DNA from: Selaginella tamariscina
Taxonomy: Eukaryota > Streptophyta > Lycopodiopsida > Selaginellales > Selaginellaceae
Direction: 5' to 3'
DNA: 64,000 bases
Assembly (NCBI GenBank): GCA_003024785.1
Contig: PUQB01000023.1
Span: 235,508-299,507, forward strand
Shown here: one piece after another, positions 1 through 12,962 of the stretch
Layout of the letters: the number at the start of each line of letters is the position of its first letter
How positions within the stretch are numbered: the first letter of the stretch is position 1
Notes under the pieces: generated by a model
What the model was told of the DNA's origin: nothing
Database searches by the model: none
The model's input: only the letters and a program-made list of their open reading frames with translations
Position numbers and translations under genes: made by a program

Positions 1-3000
1 AATATATTGTATATGTATGTGTGTGTGTGTGTATGCATATGTATATGTATATACATGAAAACCGTACATACAAGTGTGTGTGTGTGTGTGTAAAATTATG
101 CAGTTTTATGGCGGCCTTAATTGTTTAGCTTACATTAATTTTATCCTTTACCATACGTGGACATGAAAAACCGTGTCTTTAAATCAAGGCTAGTCTAAAT
201 ATTTTCAAATGTTGACTATGACAACACAAAAAAACAATAAATTAAAAGAGTTTATTATTAATATTTAATATTTAATATAATTATATCTTTATTTTTGTAA
301 ATATAGTATGTAAATGTTTTTTTATTTATTTCTATTATTATAAATGGCTGCAAACAGTGTTCTAGCAATAAACTTTTTTTGAAAACTTTAATCAATTAAA
401 ACATCACACATACATACATACAAACAATACATGCATCATGTTTATGATTTACTAATTTATAATTTAATTTCTAGAGAAGGGAAAAGGTCTCGTATTCTTT
501 CCTTAAAAGAATTTTTGAATTGTTTTAGTTTATGGTACTATAACATTAATAAATCAAAACTATTATAAATTATATTAAATATTTACAATTATTTATTGTT
601 TCCAAAACATACAGGACATTATATAAATATTCTTAAACTAACTCTTAATTCATGTTCAGTAAAATGTAGCAGTACAGAGGGAGATAATCAAATCTAGCAT
701 ATACCATAAATATTCAGATAATTATATATTATTTAAGACTTTAATCATATAAAAAGTAGCATTTTAATTCTCTATAAGCTTTACATTGTAGCAGTATCAT
801 CATATGGCCATTTTCTTACTTTATGACTTAACTCGCAGTCTTGAAAAACCTGTATGAAAATTTGAAGTTTATTTTATCTCGTAAAACGAGCTCTTCTTTT
901 ATTGTACTATATGATTAATATATAAAAGCTAATATATATTCGTAGAATAAATAAAATATATAATTTTTTAAAATATTTATAATATATTGATATTATATAT
1001 AATATAATATAATATTTACAATATATAAAATTTCTCAATATATATACTGCAAAGCATGACCATTAGACCCGAGAGTACATGTGCATTGCAAAATGTCCAT
1101 ACACAAACAAAAAAGAATGCAGGATTCTAGTATGTACATAAAATTTTACTTATCTTTTAAATTTTAATCAAATAAAACATAATACTTTAAAGCTTTACAT
1201 TATTTTCCTTGCGTTATAACTTGATTGCCTTCAGAAGAGAGATCAAAAATCATACACATGTATCAAATATGTATCATGCACACACCTTGTGTTTATAAAT
1301 AAGATATGGAACATTAATATATGTACATATACACATTATTTTGATTTATACTTATGCACAAATTCTCCCCCAAGTGTGTATGTATCTGGCTGTGGTGCTA
1401 ATCCATAGATAGGTTTCTATCTGTGTGTGTGAATATAGAGGCAATTTGTTTTCATTAATATAGACAAAAACTATATGAAATTAGTGTACATGGTCCACTC
1501 TATCAAATTAAATAGTTTAAAACTTTTTTATTGGGATAAATTCTAAATCGTTTTAAAGTTTTAATAATTTATTAAGACTTGAAATCTTCTCGTTAAGGTC
1601 AGTTTTATTTAAATCTATCAAGGTCATGTAATGTATGTATATATATATATATATATTATATATATACACACACACACACACACATTAATTTTTAATGTTT
1701 AATCATATGTGAATTTGGTTATTTATGAATCAGGTTACTCAATATACCAAAAACATATATTTCAAATAATAAAATAAACTTTTATTACTGACGCTCTTCA
1801 ATATACCATACACTTGAACAAGTTCAGTCTTGTAATGGCGCATGTTGTATATGGATATGGATAACGTACACACATTTGTACACACCAAATGTTGAAGTCC
1901 TTAATTGTATATACATGCTGATCTCTCTCTCTCTCTCATACACACCACATACACGCACTCACGCACACACCAAACAAAATGAAAACTTATTGTGTAGGAT
2001 TACAATGCAAGTCTTTGATTTATTAAATTTCAACAAAATTTACTCATTTTCACACTGAAATTTGAAATACATATTTGTTATTGTACCTATATCAAATTTG
2101 GATTGATAACTAACAATTGACATTATTTCATGTTTAGCTAGTTGCCGTTTAAAATCATCTTAACGATAAGACACAACAACACAAACTAGAGTAAAAAAAA
2201 TTCCAGAATAATATAAAACTCTGTATAGTAATGTTTTAATTATATAAAAGTTATGTTATGATCACGTGGTTTTATATATATGCTTTTATAGTAAAAAAAA
2301 CCCATTCACTATTATTTTTATTACTTAAAATATCTAAAATTGGTAAATTAAATTAATTATATGAATATTCTATACAATATATTATATGATATTTATATAT
2401 AATTTCAAATTTTGATTATATAATTAATATGACTAACTACAATTTAATTTAAGAGCAATTTAAAATCTTTTAGTAAAACCTTGTAAATCATTTTAATATT
2501 ATAAAACTTATTTAATCCCATTTAGATATTTCCTTTTTAAACCAGTTTGAAAATTGTTTACCAAAAAATTCTTTGTTGAAATTACTATTGAATATTGCAG
2601 AAGTCAATTCAACAAAGTTTTACATTTTTGGAATTTAATCTTCTTTAAAATATATTTGTTGACATGTTTAATTCTACACATTTCACTTTAATCAGTAAAA
2701 GAAGCGTTGGACTCTCTCTCACACACACACACATTGTCACGTATGTAGAATGCATCTACTAGCTAATTTCCCATCCATAGTAGTAGTAATTATTATATTG
2801 GAAGCTGTTATATATAATAAAATGATGATTTAAACAATTTTACAAGACAATAACTTGGCACGTGCTATAGGATATTTATTATATTTTGGATATATAAATC
2901 TTCGAATAAAAGTTTGAATTTTAGTGACTTTTTAATAATAAAATTATCATTTCCAATTTTGTACTGAACTGATCGCACATAGAGAAATCACATATTTATT

Positions 3001-4150
3001 GAAAACTTTTCTTATAAATAATTTGATTATATGTCATATCCTATAACTTCTCCGGATATTCTCAATGATAAGTTTATAATTTTAATTTTAACATGTGCAT
3101 AATGTATAAATAAGGATTAATTATTATAAATTAAATCATTAGATAAATAAGGATTAGAACTTTTCGTAAATTTCTACACTAACATAAGTTTATTTTCTAT
3201 GTGAAATAGAAAATAGTATACAATTGTGAATGTGTTTCACAATGTCATGAATACAAAAAAGAAAAAAAAATGAGTATAATATATTTGATTATATTCACAG
3301 TTGGATAGTTTCACAGTCTCATTTTCCTCTTGCACAAATCCGCTTGTAAAAATCACTCCACTTGCTGAAGTAGATGTGTGTGTGTGTGTGTGTGCGCCTG
3401 AACAAACTTGTCAAGAATATTCACCTGATAATTGTTTTCAATAGAGGGAAATGCTTATATACTTATAAGAGCTCTCTCTCTCTCTCACACACACACTCAG
3501 TGCCTTATTTAGCAAACTCCTGGCCTGTATAATGTCAAGTCCTTGTGACTTACGTATTAAATTACTTTATATACGTTATTGTTATACATGTTGGACATGC
3601 TATAGAATACAAAATAAAACTGCTTGTGTTAGGTCTAAACGTGGTTGATCATGTTAAGGATTATAAAGTTTTGTTTATTCTATTTTAAGTTTTATGATCA
3701 TGATAATGGTTTATGTTTCTATAATAAACCCGATGTGTTCAATGATTATATAAACTGGATTATCATAAAATGAATTATTAACAAATATTCTTTTTAAAAT
3801 TAAACTATTTTTAAGATTTTAAAATCTTAAATGCAACTTCAGGAATCAATGTATAAAAGTTATCCCTGTTCAAGTTTAAAGCAATTTTAAAATGTAAAAG
3901 ATTTTTTAAATAAACTTTTTAGACATCTATTAACTGTAAAGTAATATATACAGTATTCTCCATTAATAACATTATTTATTAATCTATTTGCTTATTATAA
4001 AGAAAGTATATTTCTTTATGGCATAGAGTAATCAGGATCTATAACGAGATATTGAATGTTGTTCTGTCGTGTAATTCTGTCTGAGTATCATATGATGAAT
4101 ACAAGCATACTCCTATACATATATATAAATTATTCTATGCCACATATGTA
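1..4150. other. AT-rich intergenic DNA with microsatellites
   Basis: No convincing gene is visible. The stretch is strongly AT-rich with stops in all frames, and holds short simple repeats: (TG)n near 18-35 and 76-92, (TA)n(CA)n at 1630-1683, (CT)n followed by CA-rich sequence at 1922-1970, (CT)n(CA)n at 2711-2734 and 3472-3497, and (TG)n at 3374-3394. The short open frame at 1876-2058 runs through one of these repeats and is not a credible gene. Confidence 0.7.
1630..1683. repeat. (TA)n(CA)n microsatellite
   Basis: Uninterrupted TA dinucleotides pass into CA dinucleotides. Confidence 0.9.
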
Positions 4151-4154
4151 ACAG

Positions 4155-4502
4155 AGTTATGGATTGGCTGGTGACTTAATAAAGGCAGAACAGGTTATAT
4201 ATGACATAATTGAGGCCAGTATAATAAGCTCGTTCATGAAAGCTAAACAAGCCATTAAGGTATGTTATATATATATATACTTTCATTATACATATAACTA
4301 TACTTATATGAATATATATATATATATTATATATATACAGGCGAGGAATTGGCTAGATAAGGCAGTTGACAGCGGGAATGTGAGCGTGGAGATGTGAATG
4401 CAGTTATAGATGGATATTTAAAAGAGTTACTAACAGGTTTAATACCTTCATGGGGCTGGAAACTTACACAGGACACTACACCACAAGTCTTAGAAACATA
4501 AG
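4155..4502 (+). pseudogene. PPR-like exons, frameshifted
   Basis: Two exon-like blocks sit in AT-rich DNA. Exon 4155-4259 follows an AG acceptor (ATGTAACAG) and ends at a GTATGT donor. The intron 4260-4340 ends in TATACAG. The second block starts at 4341. The first encodes a helical segment with the look of a pentatricopeptide repeat (YGLAGDLIKAEQVIYDI). The second continues with ARNWLDKAVDSGNV and then hits a stop at about 4395. One base out of frame, coding potential resumes (VNAVIDGYLKELLTG) up to a stop near 4502. PPR proteins are organellar RNA-binding proteins that are abundant in plants. The family call rests on two short repeats only. The gene is either broken or affected by a one-base sequence error, and I see no start codon or other PPR units around it. 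Confidence 0.4.
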
Positions 4503-4858
4503 TGTGTGTGTCTGTGTGTGTGTGATATTCCGTACATTATACCCAAACCGATATGCATATAGATAGACTACACATACACAATACCATATGTACGAATAGA
4601 CGTACATACATACATGTGTGTGTGTGATATTCCGTACATTTTACCTGCGCCGTATATGCATATAGATAGACTACACATACACATACCATATGTACGAATA
4701 TAGTTACATAAGAGACGTACATACATACATGTGTGATATGTATTAATGCTGATTAAATATATAAATTAATGCACACATTCATACATGTGTATGTATAGGA
4801 CTCCAAGCTGGTGATTGTGAATAATGTGTTAGAACGATTATGTCTCTAACCGAGCTTA

Positions 4859-5558
4859 AAAAGCATTCAAGAAAGCTGTTAGCAAGCTTAGGCAGGAGTT
4901 AAACCCACGCTGGGCTCGTTCTTTTGCAGATGTGTTTGTGAATCACCTCCACGTGTTCGGTACGTGTGTATATGTGTGTTTTTTAATGCATAAACACATT
5001 CAAGTAACTTATCCTTTAGTGGAGATATATATAGAGAGATATATACACACACATATATATAATCCTGTCACAAGATGATGATGGCGATATTGCTAGATAC
5101 AAAGATGTATCCTCTCTCTCGTTGGTATAGCTATTACAACCGTAGGACCCGTGTACCTGAGGGTTTGTGTAACAGCATAGAATACATTCATTTATGTTAA
5201 CTAGCATATTATAACATAAACATAGCTGTGAAGTACCTGAGAATATATACACACGCCTATATATATGTTTGAGGCACACACATGTATATGTGTGTGTGTG
5301 TGTATGTTTGTGTGTTTAGAGTGTCACACACGCATACACACTTAACAGGTACGTGCGTGAGGCAGAGTTTTAAGTGTATCCAAGGGGAATATAGGAGAAT
5401 TGGCAAGACGCATGGTTTATATGGCTACAAAATATGAGTCAAGGTACAGCTTAACGAGCGGGTTAATTAAGTCCAGGAAGAAACTTAAGCAGGGTTTTAA
5501 CAGGCCAGAGAGAGTTATTATAGTATGTGGATATTCCACGGAGAGGAGTAAAGAGTAA
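4859..5558 (+). pseudogene. Unidentified exon fragments
   Basis: Two non-repetitive coding-like blocks. Block 4859-4959 reads KAFKKAVSKLRQELNP, then RSFADVFVNHLHV, and ends at a GTACGT donor. Block 5361-5558 is an open frame of 65 codons, basic in character (SRKKLKQGFNRPERVIIV), ending in a TAA stop. Between them lie CT, TG and TA simple repeats. I do not recognise the family. A sequence near 14790-14860 encodes a diverged version of the first block (SFTDVIVNYLCV against SFADVFVNHLHV), so a paralogous pair flanks the transposon cluster. These may be exons of one gene, but upstream stops and missing splice phases prevent a model. Confidence 0.3.
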
Positions 5559-5990
5559 TACACACGGTTAATAGGTTTATGTGTGAAGGAAACTTGTTTA
5601 GAGATTGGCTTATGGAAGAGCAAGTTGTTAGGGAGCTGTGTGTGTGCGTGTAGACTTACGGTCTGCCACAAGAAGTAAAACAGACCGATACATACAGGCT
5701 AGAAAAGAAAATAAACTAACAAATCTGCATAGTTTAAACTATGTAAATCTAAATTGAAATATTACAAGTTCAAAATATAACTTTAAAATTTAAAATTTTA
5801 TTGTAAGTTCAATCTCAATTCTTTTTAGATTGTGAATCATGGTTTAATTTATGAGGAAGTCAAAAAGACATCCTGTGTTGTTCCAGGTTTAATTTAATCT
5901 TTAAATTTAAAGAAACAAGTTGTTAAGAATGCATTCGTTTATAGTATTACATTAACCACAGTAGGACAGGTTATTTTGAGCCAGTATATA
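5559..5990. other. Intergenic DNA, nothing recognised
   Basis: AT-rich sequence between the unidentified exon block and the left inverted repeat of the transposon. I see no gene or RNA. Confidence 0.5.
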
Positions 5991-6030
5991 TGCACGTTGT
6001 AACTAAAGTGGCGATATATTGAAAATGGGA
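5991..6030 (+). repeat. Left terminal inverted repeat, copy 1
   Basis: Matches the first 40 or so bases of the left TIR at 28393 with a few differences (GTGGCGATATATTG where the full copy has GTGGGCATGATACG). It reads as the complement of the right ends at 43723, 47151 and 49517. Confidence 0.8.
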
Positions 6031-6469
6031 ATATAATAAATTACTAATTAATACTTAAGTTTTAATTTATTAATTAATTATTTAATTAATATGTAATTAA
6101 GCCTTAAATATTAATTAATTAATAAAATTAATCCTTCAATAACCTTACTTAGTAAGGAATATTCTTAAAATATCTTAGAATATTCATATTATTTTAAAAA
6201 TAGTTTACAATAATTAAAAAATACTATTAAACATAATTACAAATGAAATCATTTTCTTATCAACATGTTAATTTTTTTATAAATACTTTCTTCTATTATA
6301 TAAAGAAATCTTCTCATTTTTTAAAATCATCACTTCCGGATTAATCAAATTATTTTGATGAATATCTAATGTTGTTGCCATCACTAACACTCTCACAAAT
6401 GCAATTGGGAGTTGCCATCCTTGTTAATACATAAGATGTAATAAGAGAAGGTTGCATAAAGGCTCATTA

Positions 6470-7360
6470 AAAATTGACGTTCTTTAAAAATAATATTATA
6501 AAGCACCCGGTTGTTATCCTTCATTTTATAAAATTCAAAATATCAGAAAAGAGAAAGGTTTGATATGGTAAATACTGCTCATAAAAGTTTTCGAGATTCT
6601 TCTTTCTAAGCACGTATCCAAGTAGTTCACTAGCTTATCCATGATATTGATATCAGAATATGGGTCGAAAGTGATTGGATGAATACAAGCAATGTTTTGG
6701 TTGAGCATTAGCCTTCTGAGGAGAGTCGTCTACCATTAACCTATGTGTGTTCTTCATTATCCTTAACTGATTGATCTTCCCATGAAGCCTAATAAATCTT
6801 TTATTTTTGAAGAAGTATGACTTTGCTTTCTTTATATTGTGAAATTCGAGAGGTTTATAACATATTCGCTGGTTAAAAATTCAATCTTTACGAATCACCT
6901 CTTTTGTAACACTACAATGTTTCTTAAGCAAATTCAGCGGCGGTGTCAAATTGTGAATCTGCATGCATGACTAAATCCCCACAAGTGCACCATCTCCTTA
7001 AGCTTTTGAAAGAGACGGTTTCAACCCTGGACAAAAATAATATCATATCGAAATTTACCATGACAAGGAATGAAATCTTCTTGTTTGATTTCTTTTTTCT
7101 ATCCTCAGGCCTTTGTCGATGAAGCAGAACACCATTGACATATAACAATGCAATATGGCCATGGGCAACATGGGGTAGCGTTGCCTCTTGAATGCTTTGC
7201 AACTCACTTGTTTACTCCCTTCACATTTATTTATTGACAATATATCGTTGCCTATCCCTTTATCACTTAATTGTACATCATCCTTACAAGATTCAAATAT
7301 TGAAGGTGCTGAAGAAAGTGATTTAGGAATTGAAACCAATAGAAATAATGATGAAAAAAA
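6470..7360 (-). pseudogene. FCP1/HAD-like protein, copy 1 (broken)
   Basis: Minus-strand relative of the gene at 28866-29837. The frame carries ALLYVNGVLLHRQRPEDR, in which the nucleophile aspartate of the HAD DxNG motif has become tyrosine, and fragments equivalent to the RPGLDRLFQKLKEMGALVG region, shifted between frames near 7060-7200. The C-terminal motif with two aspartates lies in yet another frame near 6720-6740. Several frameshifts plus loss of the nucleophile make it non-functional. Its 5' end is separated from the rest by the retrotransposon inserted at 7382. Confidence 0.7.
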
Positions 7361-7377
7361 CCGAAGAGGTCCTTATG

Positions 7378-7382
7378 GTAAC
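7378..7382. repeat. Target-site duplication, left (GTAAC)
   Basis: GTAAC directly precedes the left LTR and is repeated at 13468-13472 directly after the right LTR. The unoccupied site is present once in the paralogous element at 29785-29789, in the context CATGGTAACGATGTTTTG. Confidence 0.95.
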
Positions 7383-7883
7383 TGTCAAGCCACGATCCAG
7401 GAACCAGGAAGCAAGTAGGATTCCGAGAACAGGAAGGCTTGACTCAGGAACAGGACCGAGAGCAGGACAGGAACTAGGAACAGGAACAGGATGGATCCAG
7501 GAACAAGACAGGATCCGGGAGCAAGACAGGAGCAGGAGGCAAAGAGTAAGACAAGAACAAGACAAGAACAAGGAACAGATAATCGTAGAATGAGTGGTGT
7601 TGATTGTAACTGATTGTACAAAACAATTAGGTCGGAGCTTTTTATGCTCACAACTCCAAGCTAATCTGGTCATGAGCCTAATCTAGTCACTAGCCAAAAT
7701 TGGTATTCCTTATCCTATAGGAATATCCTGAGGAATATCCTGCGGGATATCCTGTGGATATCCTGTGGAATATCCTGGGAATCCTGTGGATATCCTGTGG
7801 GAATCCTGTATCGATCCTGTATCCTGTAGGCTGAATCCTGTATGTCGTATCCTGTATCCTGTATCCTGTATCGGGTCGTGACA
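7383..7883 (-). repeat. LTR of the chromovirus (3' LTR)
   Basis: Starts TGTCAAGCCACGATCC and ends GGGTCGTGACA. About half of it (7700-7875) is built of imperfect tandem TATCCTG / TCCTGTA units. The two LTRs differ mostly by unit number and one-base indels here. The rest is an AACAGGA/GACAGGA-rich stretch (7400-7590). Confidence 0.95.
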
Positions 7884-10800
7884 GCACCTCCTCCCTAAGG
7901 ACGAGTTCCACGAGTCTTGGGACCTGGTTTAGCAGGATAACCGATGGAAAGCAGCAACTTTGGAAGAAGCATGGAGTAAGTTGGATGCAGGTTCCCAAGT
8001 GCGATCGGTAGGCAAATAACCTTTCCAATCCACCAAGTATTGAAGTTGACGACGATGAAGACGAGAATCAAGGATGGCTGCAACTTCGTACTCAGGTTCA
8101 CCAGCAATGACCACAGGAGGGGGAGGAGAAGAAGCACGACCAGGAAGAGAAGAAGGATGATACGGCTCCAACAAGGAGGTGTGAAACACAGGATGAAGTT
8201 TCACCGTAGGTGGTAACTCGAGTCGGAAAGCTACAGGATTTACCTCCGCCACGATCCTGTAAGGGCCCAATCGTTGAAAATCCAACTTAGAAGAAGGCCT
8301 GTTGGTGCGAATGTGTCGACGAAGAAGCCACACGAGATCACCAATCTTGTATGCAGGTGCTGGTTGACGGTGAGCATCAGCATGATGCTTGTACCGTTCC
8401 TGTGCCTGCTGAAGGTGAACCTGGAGATCATCCTGTACCTGCCGAAGATGCTGAAGACGATCCTGTACTGCAGGAGCGGAAGAAGGAGAAGCAGGAGAGC
8501 AAAGTCAAAACGTGGATGGTGACCTGTAAGAGCAAAGAAAGGTGTCTGGCCTGTAGATGCGTGAATGGAGTTGTTGTAGGCAAACTCCGCCATAGGAAGA
8601 AGGTCCAACCAATTATCCTGTTGGTAACTGATGAAGCAACGAAGATATTGCTCCAAGGTCTGGATTGTGCGTTCTGACTGTCCATCAGTTTGCGGGTGAT
8701 ATCCTGAAGAAAGATCCGCTTTAACCTGTAGACTCCGAAGAAGCTCTCGCCAAAACTTGGACATGAATTGTGGACCTCGATCGGAAACAATGCTCTCAGG
8801 AAGACCATGATGTCGGAACACCTCACGGATCACCAATCGGCAGTTGTCTGACCTGTAGCTGTCTTGTTGCAGGGTAGGAAATGAGCCTGCTTGGTGAAAC
8901 GGTCAACCACCACAAGAACTGCATCGAATCCACGAGAAGGAGGAAGATCTGTGAGGAAATCCATAGAAATGGATCTCCAAGGAGTAGAAGGAACAGGAAG
9001 AGGACGAAGAAGACCAGAAGGTGCATGACGAGGCATCTTCGACCTGTTGCAGGTGTCACAACTCCGTACAAACCTTTCCACAAAACCCGCAACCCAGGCC
9101 ACCAATAGTTGCGAGTCACCAACTCAACTGTCTTGGCCACACCAAAATGTCCTGTAGCCGGGTATCATGACAATCCTGTACCACACGAGTCCTGCAAACA
9201 CCAACAGGAACGTACAGGAGACCTTCCCGGTACAGGAGTCCATCCTGTATGGTGAACAGGTTGTAGTCTGGACGGGAACTGGAGGAAGAGGAACTTGCAA
9301 CGTCAGGATGAATGTGTGAGAACACATTCTTTGCCAAGTCGTCTGTAGCCAACTGCGAACGGACGTCTTAGGAGAGTTGAATTTGCTGGAGCCTGATGAC
9401 CTGCAGTGCCGCAAGCCGGAATCGATCAGGACCCAACAACACTTGCCTTTGACAGTCAAATGCAGGATCGCCCGGGCTTGGTGCAAGGTAGGAGCGCCTA
9501 GACAATGCGTCCGCCTTGCCATTCCGAAAACCGGGCCTGTAGACGATGACGAAGTCAAAACGTGATAGGAACTCCGCCCACCTAGCCTGTCGCCGACTGA
9601 GAACTCGAGCCGTTCGAAAGTACTCCAGGTTCTTGTGATCCGTAAGAACTTGTACAGGATGTGCAGCACCTTCCAGGAAATGCCGCCACTCCTCAAACGA
9701 ATCCACAATGGCCTTGAGTTCCTTGTCATGAATCTCGTAATTGATCTCCGCCGACAGGAATTACGAGAGTGAAAAGCTACAGGATGAAGCAACTTGTCCT
9801 CTCCAACTTGCGATAGGACGGATCCTACTGCAAAATCCGAGGCATCTGCTTCAACGAAGAAAGGACGAGAAGGATCAGGATGTGCTAAAATCGGAGCTGT
9901 CGTGAAGGTGTCCTTGAGTGTTGTGAATGCATGTTCCGCCTTGTCGGACCAAGAGAAAACCTCTGTGCGCTTGGTGAGTTCCGTGAGTGGAAGTACACGC
10001 TTGGAGAAGTCCTGTATGAATCGCCTGTAGAAGTTTGCAAAGCCAAGGAAACATTGTACATCTCGTACAGACTTGGGCCTCTCCCACTCCACGATGGTCT
10101 TCACCTTGTGCATGTCCATGGAAACGCCAGCAGGAGAGACGATGTAGCCCAAGAACTCCACAGAATCCCTATCGAAAAAACACTTCTCCAACTTCGCATA
10201 CAAGCCATGCTCACGAAGCCGCTGTAGAACCAACCGTACATGCTTGTCATGTGCCGCCTGGTCCTTGGAGAAAATCAAAATGTCGTCAGGTAGATCACCA
10301 CAAACTGGTCCAAGAAGTCACGAAAGATGTCGTTCACCATGTGTTGGAACACGGCTGGGGCATTGGTAAGGCCGAAAGGCATCACCGTGTACTCGAAGTG
10401 TCCATACCTTGTACGAAAGGCAGTCTTCCACTCATCGCCGGGACGAATCCGTACAAGGTTGTAGGCCCCTCGTAAGTCGATCTTCGTGAACACCTTTGCT
10501 CCTCGCAGCCGATCGAGAAGTTCCGGGATCAATGGCAACGGGTACCGATTCCGAATGGTAGCTTGATTCAAACCCCTGTAGTCCACAACCAAACGTAAGC
10601 TCCCATCCTTCTTCTTGACAAAGAAGATTGGCGCTCCTGCAGGGGACTTTGAGTGACGAATGAAGCCGGATGCCAAGTTGTCCTCGATGTACTGGCGAAG
10701 AACCTCCAACTCTGTGGGTGACAATGCGTAAATCGGTCCGAACGGTGGGGTCTTTCCTTCTGCAAGATCAATAGGACAGTCGTAGGACCTGTGAACAGGA

Positions 10801-11877
10801 AGAACTGTAGCCTTGTGCTTGTCAAAAACGTCCTTAAAGTCGTGGTACTTGGATGGTAGAGAAGAAGGAGGAGAAGGAGAAGGAGTAGGTGAAGGAGATT
10901 GAAAAACAGGAGAGTCAGACACAGGAAAGGTAGAAGAGGACGTAGGAGTTACTTGAAAGGCAAAAAGGTGGAAAGGAGCAGGATCAGTGGTAAGTTCATG
11001 CATGGTAGTGGTAAGAACTCGGAGAGGAGCAGGAGAAGGAGCTGTGATTGAAAAAGAGGAAGGATCTTGGGGGTGGAATAGAAACAGAGTAATGAAAGAA
11101 GCAGGATTGGAAGAAACAGATGTGGATGTTGACAAGTGTACAGGATTGGAAGAATCCTGTACAGAAGTCCGTGGATGCACAGGAGTGAGGAGAGCCTGTG
11201 AATGTGCTGATGGATCAACAGGAGGTGGATCCTGTTGAGGAGGAACCTTCGACACTGATACAGGATTGGAAGAACCCTGTACAGGACACCGCAAACTTAC
11301 AGGAGTGGAGAAAGCCTGCGGATGTGCTGAGGAACTGACATGAGGTGAATCCTGTCGAGCAGGAGTCTTCAACACTGGTACAGGAACAGGCACGGTCAAT
11401 CCTGTAGCTTGTACTGCCTCAGACACCAAGGATGTATCCTGCACGCAGGAAGGTACAGGTTGATCCTGGCTGTTGGAGAGGAAAACGTGAGCGTCCTAGA
11501 CCTCCAGTCGATCTGCGGATTTGCAACAACGAACCATGGCATGCCAAAAATGATGGGAGTCGACCGAGTCTTGATCAGTTGAAGGAAATCGAACAGTTGA
11601 ATGCACCATGATTGCAAGAGAGAGGTGTGGTAGCGTGGGTAACTGCGCCAGAAGCAATCAAACGACCATCGGCCACCTCTACAGGAATTGCACGCTTCAA
11701 CTTCACCACCGGAATGCCATGCTGAGCTGCAAAAGTGTCATCCATGAAACATGCATTTGCACCAGTGTCTAACAGGGCAAACTCCTTGAGCTCTCGATTA
11801 TTGAGGCGAATGTGTACAGGAAACTTGAGTGATGGAATGGTATGAGTAGCACCAATGGAGCCTGCACCTACGTCCAA
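7884..11877 (-). pseudogene. pol: Chromovirus Pol: protease, RT, RNase H, integrase, chromodomain
   Basis: Protease: 11575-11877 with the active-site triplet in FALLDTGANACFMDD. Reverse transcriptase: within 10275-10900, with [29 protein letters not shown] and [16 protein letters not shown] one-base deletion near 10285 falls inside the YxDD catalytic motif and moves the rest into another frame (9700-10278, with VEFLGYIVSPAGV). RNase H: about 9368-9960, with [13 protein letters not shown] and GKADALSRR. Integrase: HHCC region and core across 8240-9352, with catalytic residues in [17 protein letters not shown] and GQSERT. Chromodomain: 7929-8333, with LQYLVDWKGYLPTDRTWEP. At least four frame changes disrupt it. 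Domain order and chromodomain place it among chromoviruses, which insert by integrase and often target heterochromatin through the chromodomain. Confidence 0.9.
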
Positions 11878-11887
11878 CTTCGCGGCT

Positions 11888-12862
11888 CCTAGACGAAGTG
11901 GACATTGAAGTTTTCCGACTGAACTTCAGCTTCGGCTTCACGCCCTTGAACTTCCTGGCTTTATTAGGACATTCCGCCACCTTGTGTCCTGCTGCACCAC
12001 AATACAAGCATAGGTTCTCACCCCGTCGACGTTGCTTCTCAGCAGTTGAAAGTGGGCCACGCTTGGAATTGTTAACCTCCATAGGAACTGCTCCAGAAGG
12101 TGTCGCAGGAACATGTGCTACGGCTACAGGTTGGCTGGCAGGAACTGCTGACGGAATTTTTCCTGACGGCGCTCGAACAAACGGTTGTCGCAGCGAACGG
12201 CCTGTTGCATGATCTCCGCTAACGTTTGGGCATCCGGTAACGTAAGGAGAAGGTCCTTCACGTCGTCCTCAGCCCAAAACGGAAATGTTCGATCAATGCA
12301 GTCTCGTCCCATGGAATGTTCGTGCACAATTGCTGGAATTCGGATGCATAAACGGAAGCTGGTCTGGATCCTTGTGTGAGCCTCCGTAACTTGTGCATGC
12401 AGAACGGTACTTATCAGGATCTCCAAAGCAGGCTTCAAAGGCAGCCACGAAACCTTCAAAGTCTTCCATCAATGGGTCGTCACGCTCCAGCAAGGGAGCA
12501 ACCCAAGCTCGTGGAGATCCACTTAGTAAGGATGCCAAAAGGCCAACCTTTTGTGCATCCGTCGAGTAGCGGCGTGGTTGCATGCGGATCAAGAGCCGGA
12601 TCTGATTCAGGAAACCTTGGAAATCGGCACGGTTGCCACTGAACTTCTCTGGCATGCTGATCTTCGGCTCCGGAGAAAAGTTCGATGAAGAAGGAACCAC
12701 CGATGCCTGAGAGAGAGCCTGCGCAGCAGCCTTGGAGGATGCATCAGCAGCTGCATGTGCCGCATGGGTGGAGCCTTGTAGATCGGTGACCACTTGGCGC
12801 AAAGTGGCCAGCTCATGAAGCAACATTTGGTGCTCGCGTTGAAAGTGCTCAAAATCAGCCAT
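11888..12862 (-). pseudogene. gag: Chromovirus Gag
   Basis: The start at 12862 (MADFEHFQREHQMLLHEL) opens with a probable coiled coil (LATLRQVVTDLQ), followed by an alanine-rich linker and a capsid-like domain (ISMPEKFSGNRADFQGFL, then VGLLASLLSGSPRAWVAPLL). This is the retrotransposon-gag fold of the Ty3/gypsy type. A frame change near 12400 moves the C-terminal capsid part to 12124-12459. The nucleocapsid zinc knuckle CLYCGAAGHKVAEC (CX2CX4HX4C) is in a third frame at about 11970-12010. The protein would assemble the virus-like particle. As written the gene is broken. Confidence 0.88.
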
Positions 12863-12962
12863 GATCGTATGAAAGAAAGAAAGGAGAAAAACGAAGGAAA
12901 AGAATCAAGGAAAAAAAAAGTAGCTGGGAAACGAAGAGCTATGAAAGCAGTTACTATCAAAC

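Larger units (their letters stand above)
5991..7382 (-). mobile_element. Left end of giant TIR element, copy 1 (5' part)
   Basis: Position 5991 begins TGCACGTTGTAACTAAAGTG, the same start as the left terminus at 28393. The following 1.4 kb matches 28393-29789 throughout: an AT-rich subterminal region with TTAATTAATT clusters, then the minus-strand HAD-like gene. The copy is cut at 7382 by a Ty3/gypsy insertion and resumes at 13468. It is a truncated relative of the full element at 28392-43766. Confidence 0.85.

Noticed and set aside
7323..7673. Frames in the LTR (Leu/Ser/Cys/Pro-rich or Glu/Gln/Asp/Arg-rich)
   Set aside because: They translate the AACAGGA/GACAGGA repeat tract of the LTR and appear again at 12957-13251.
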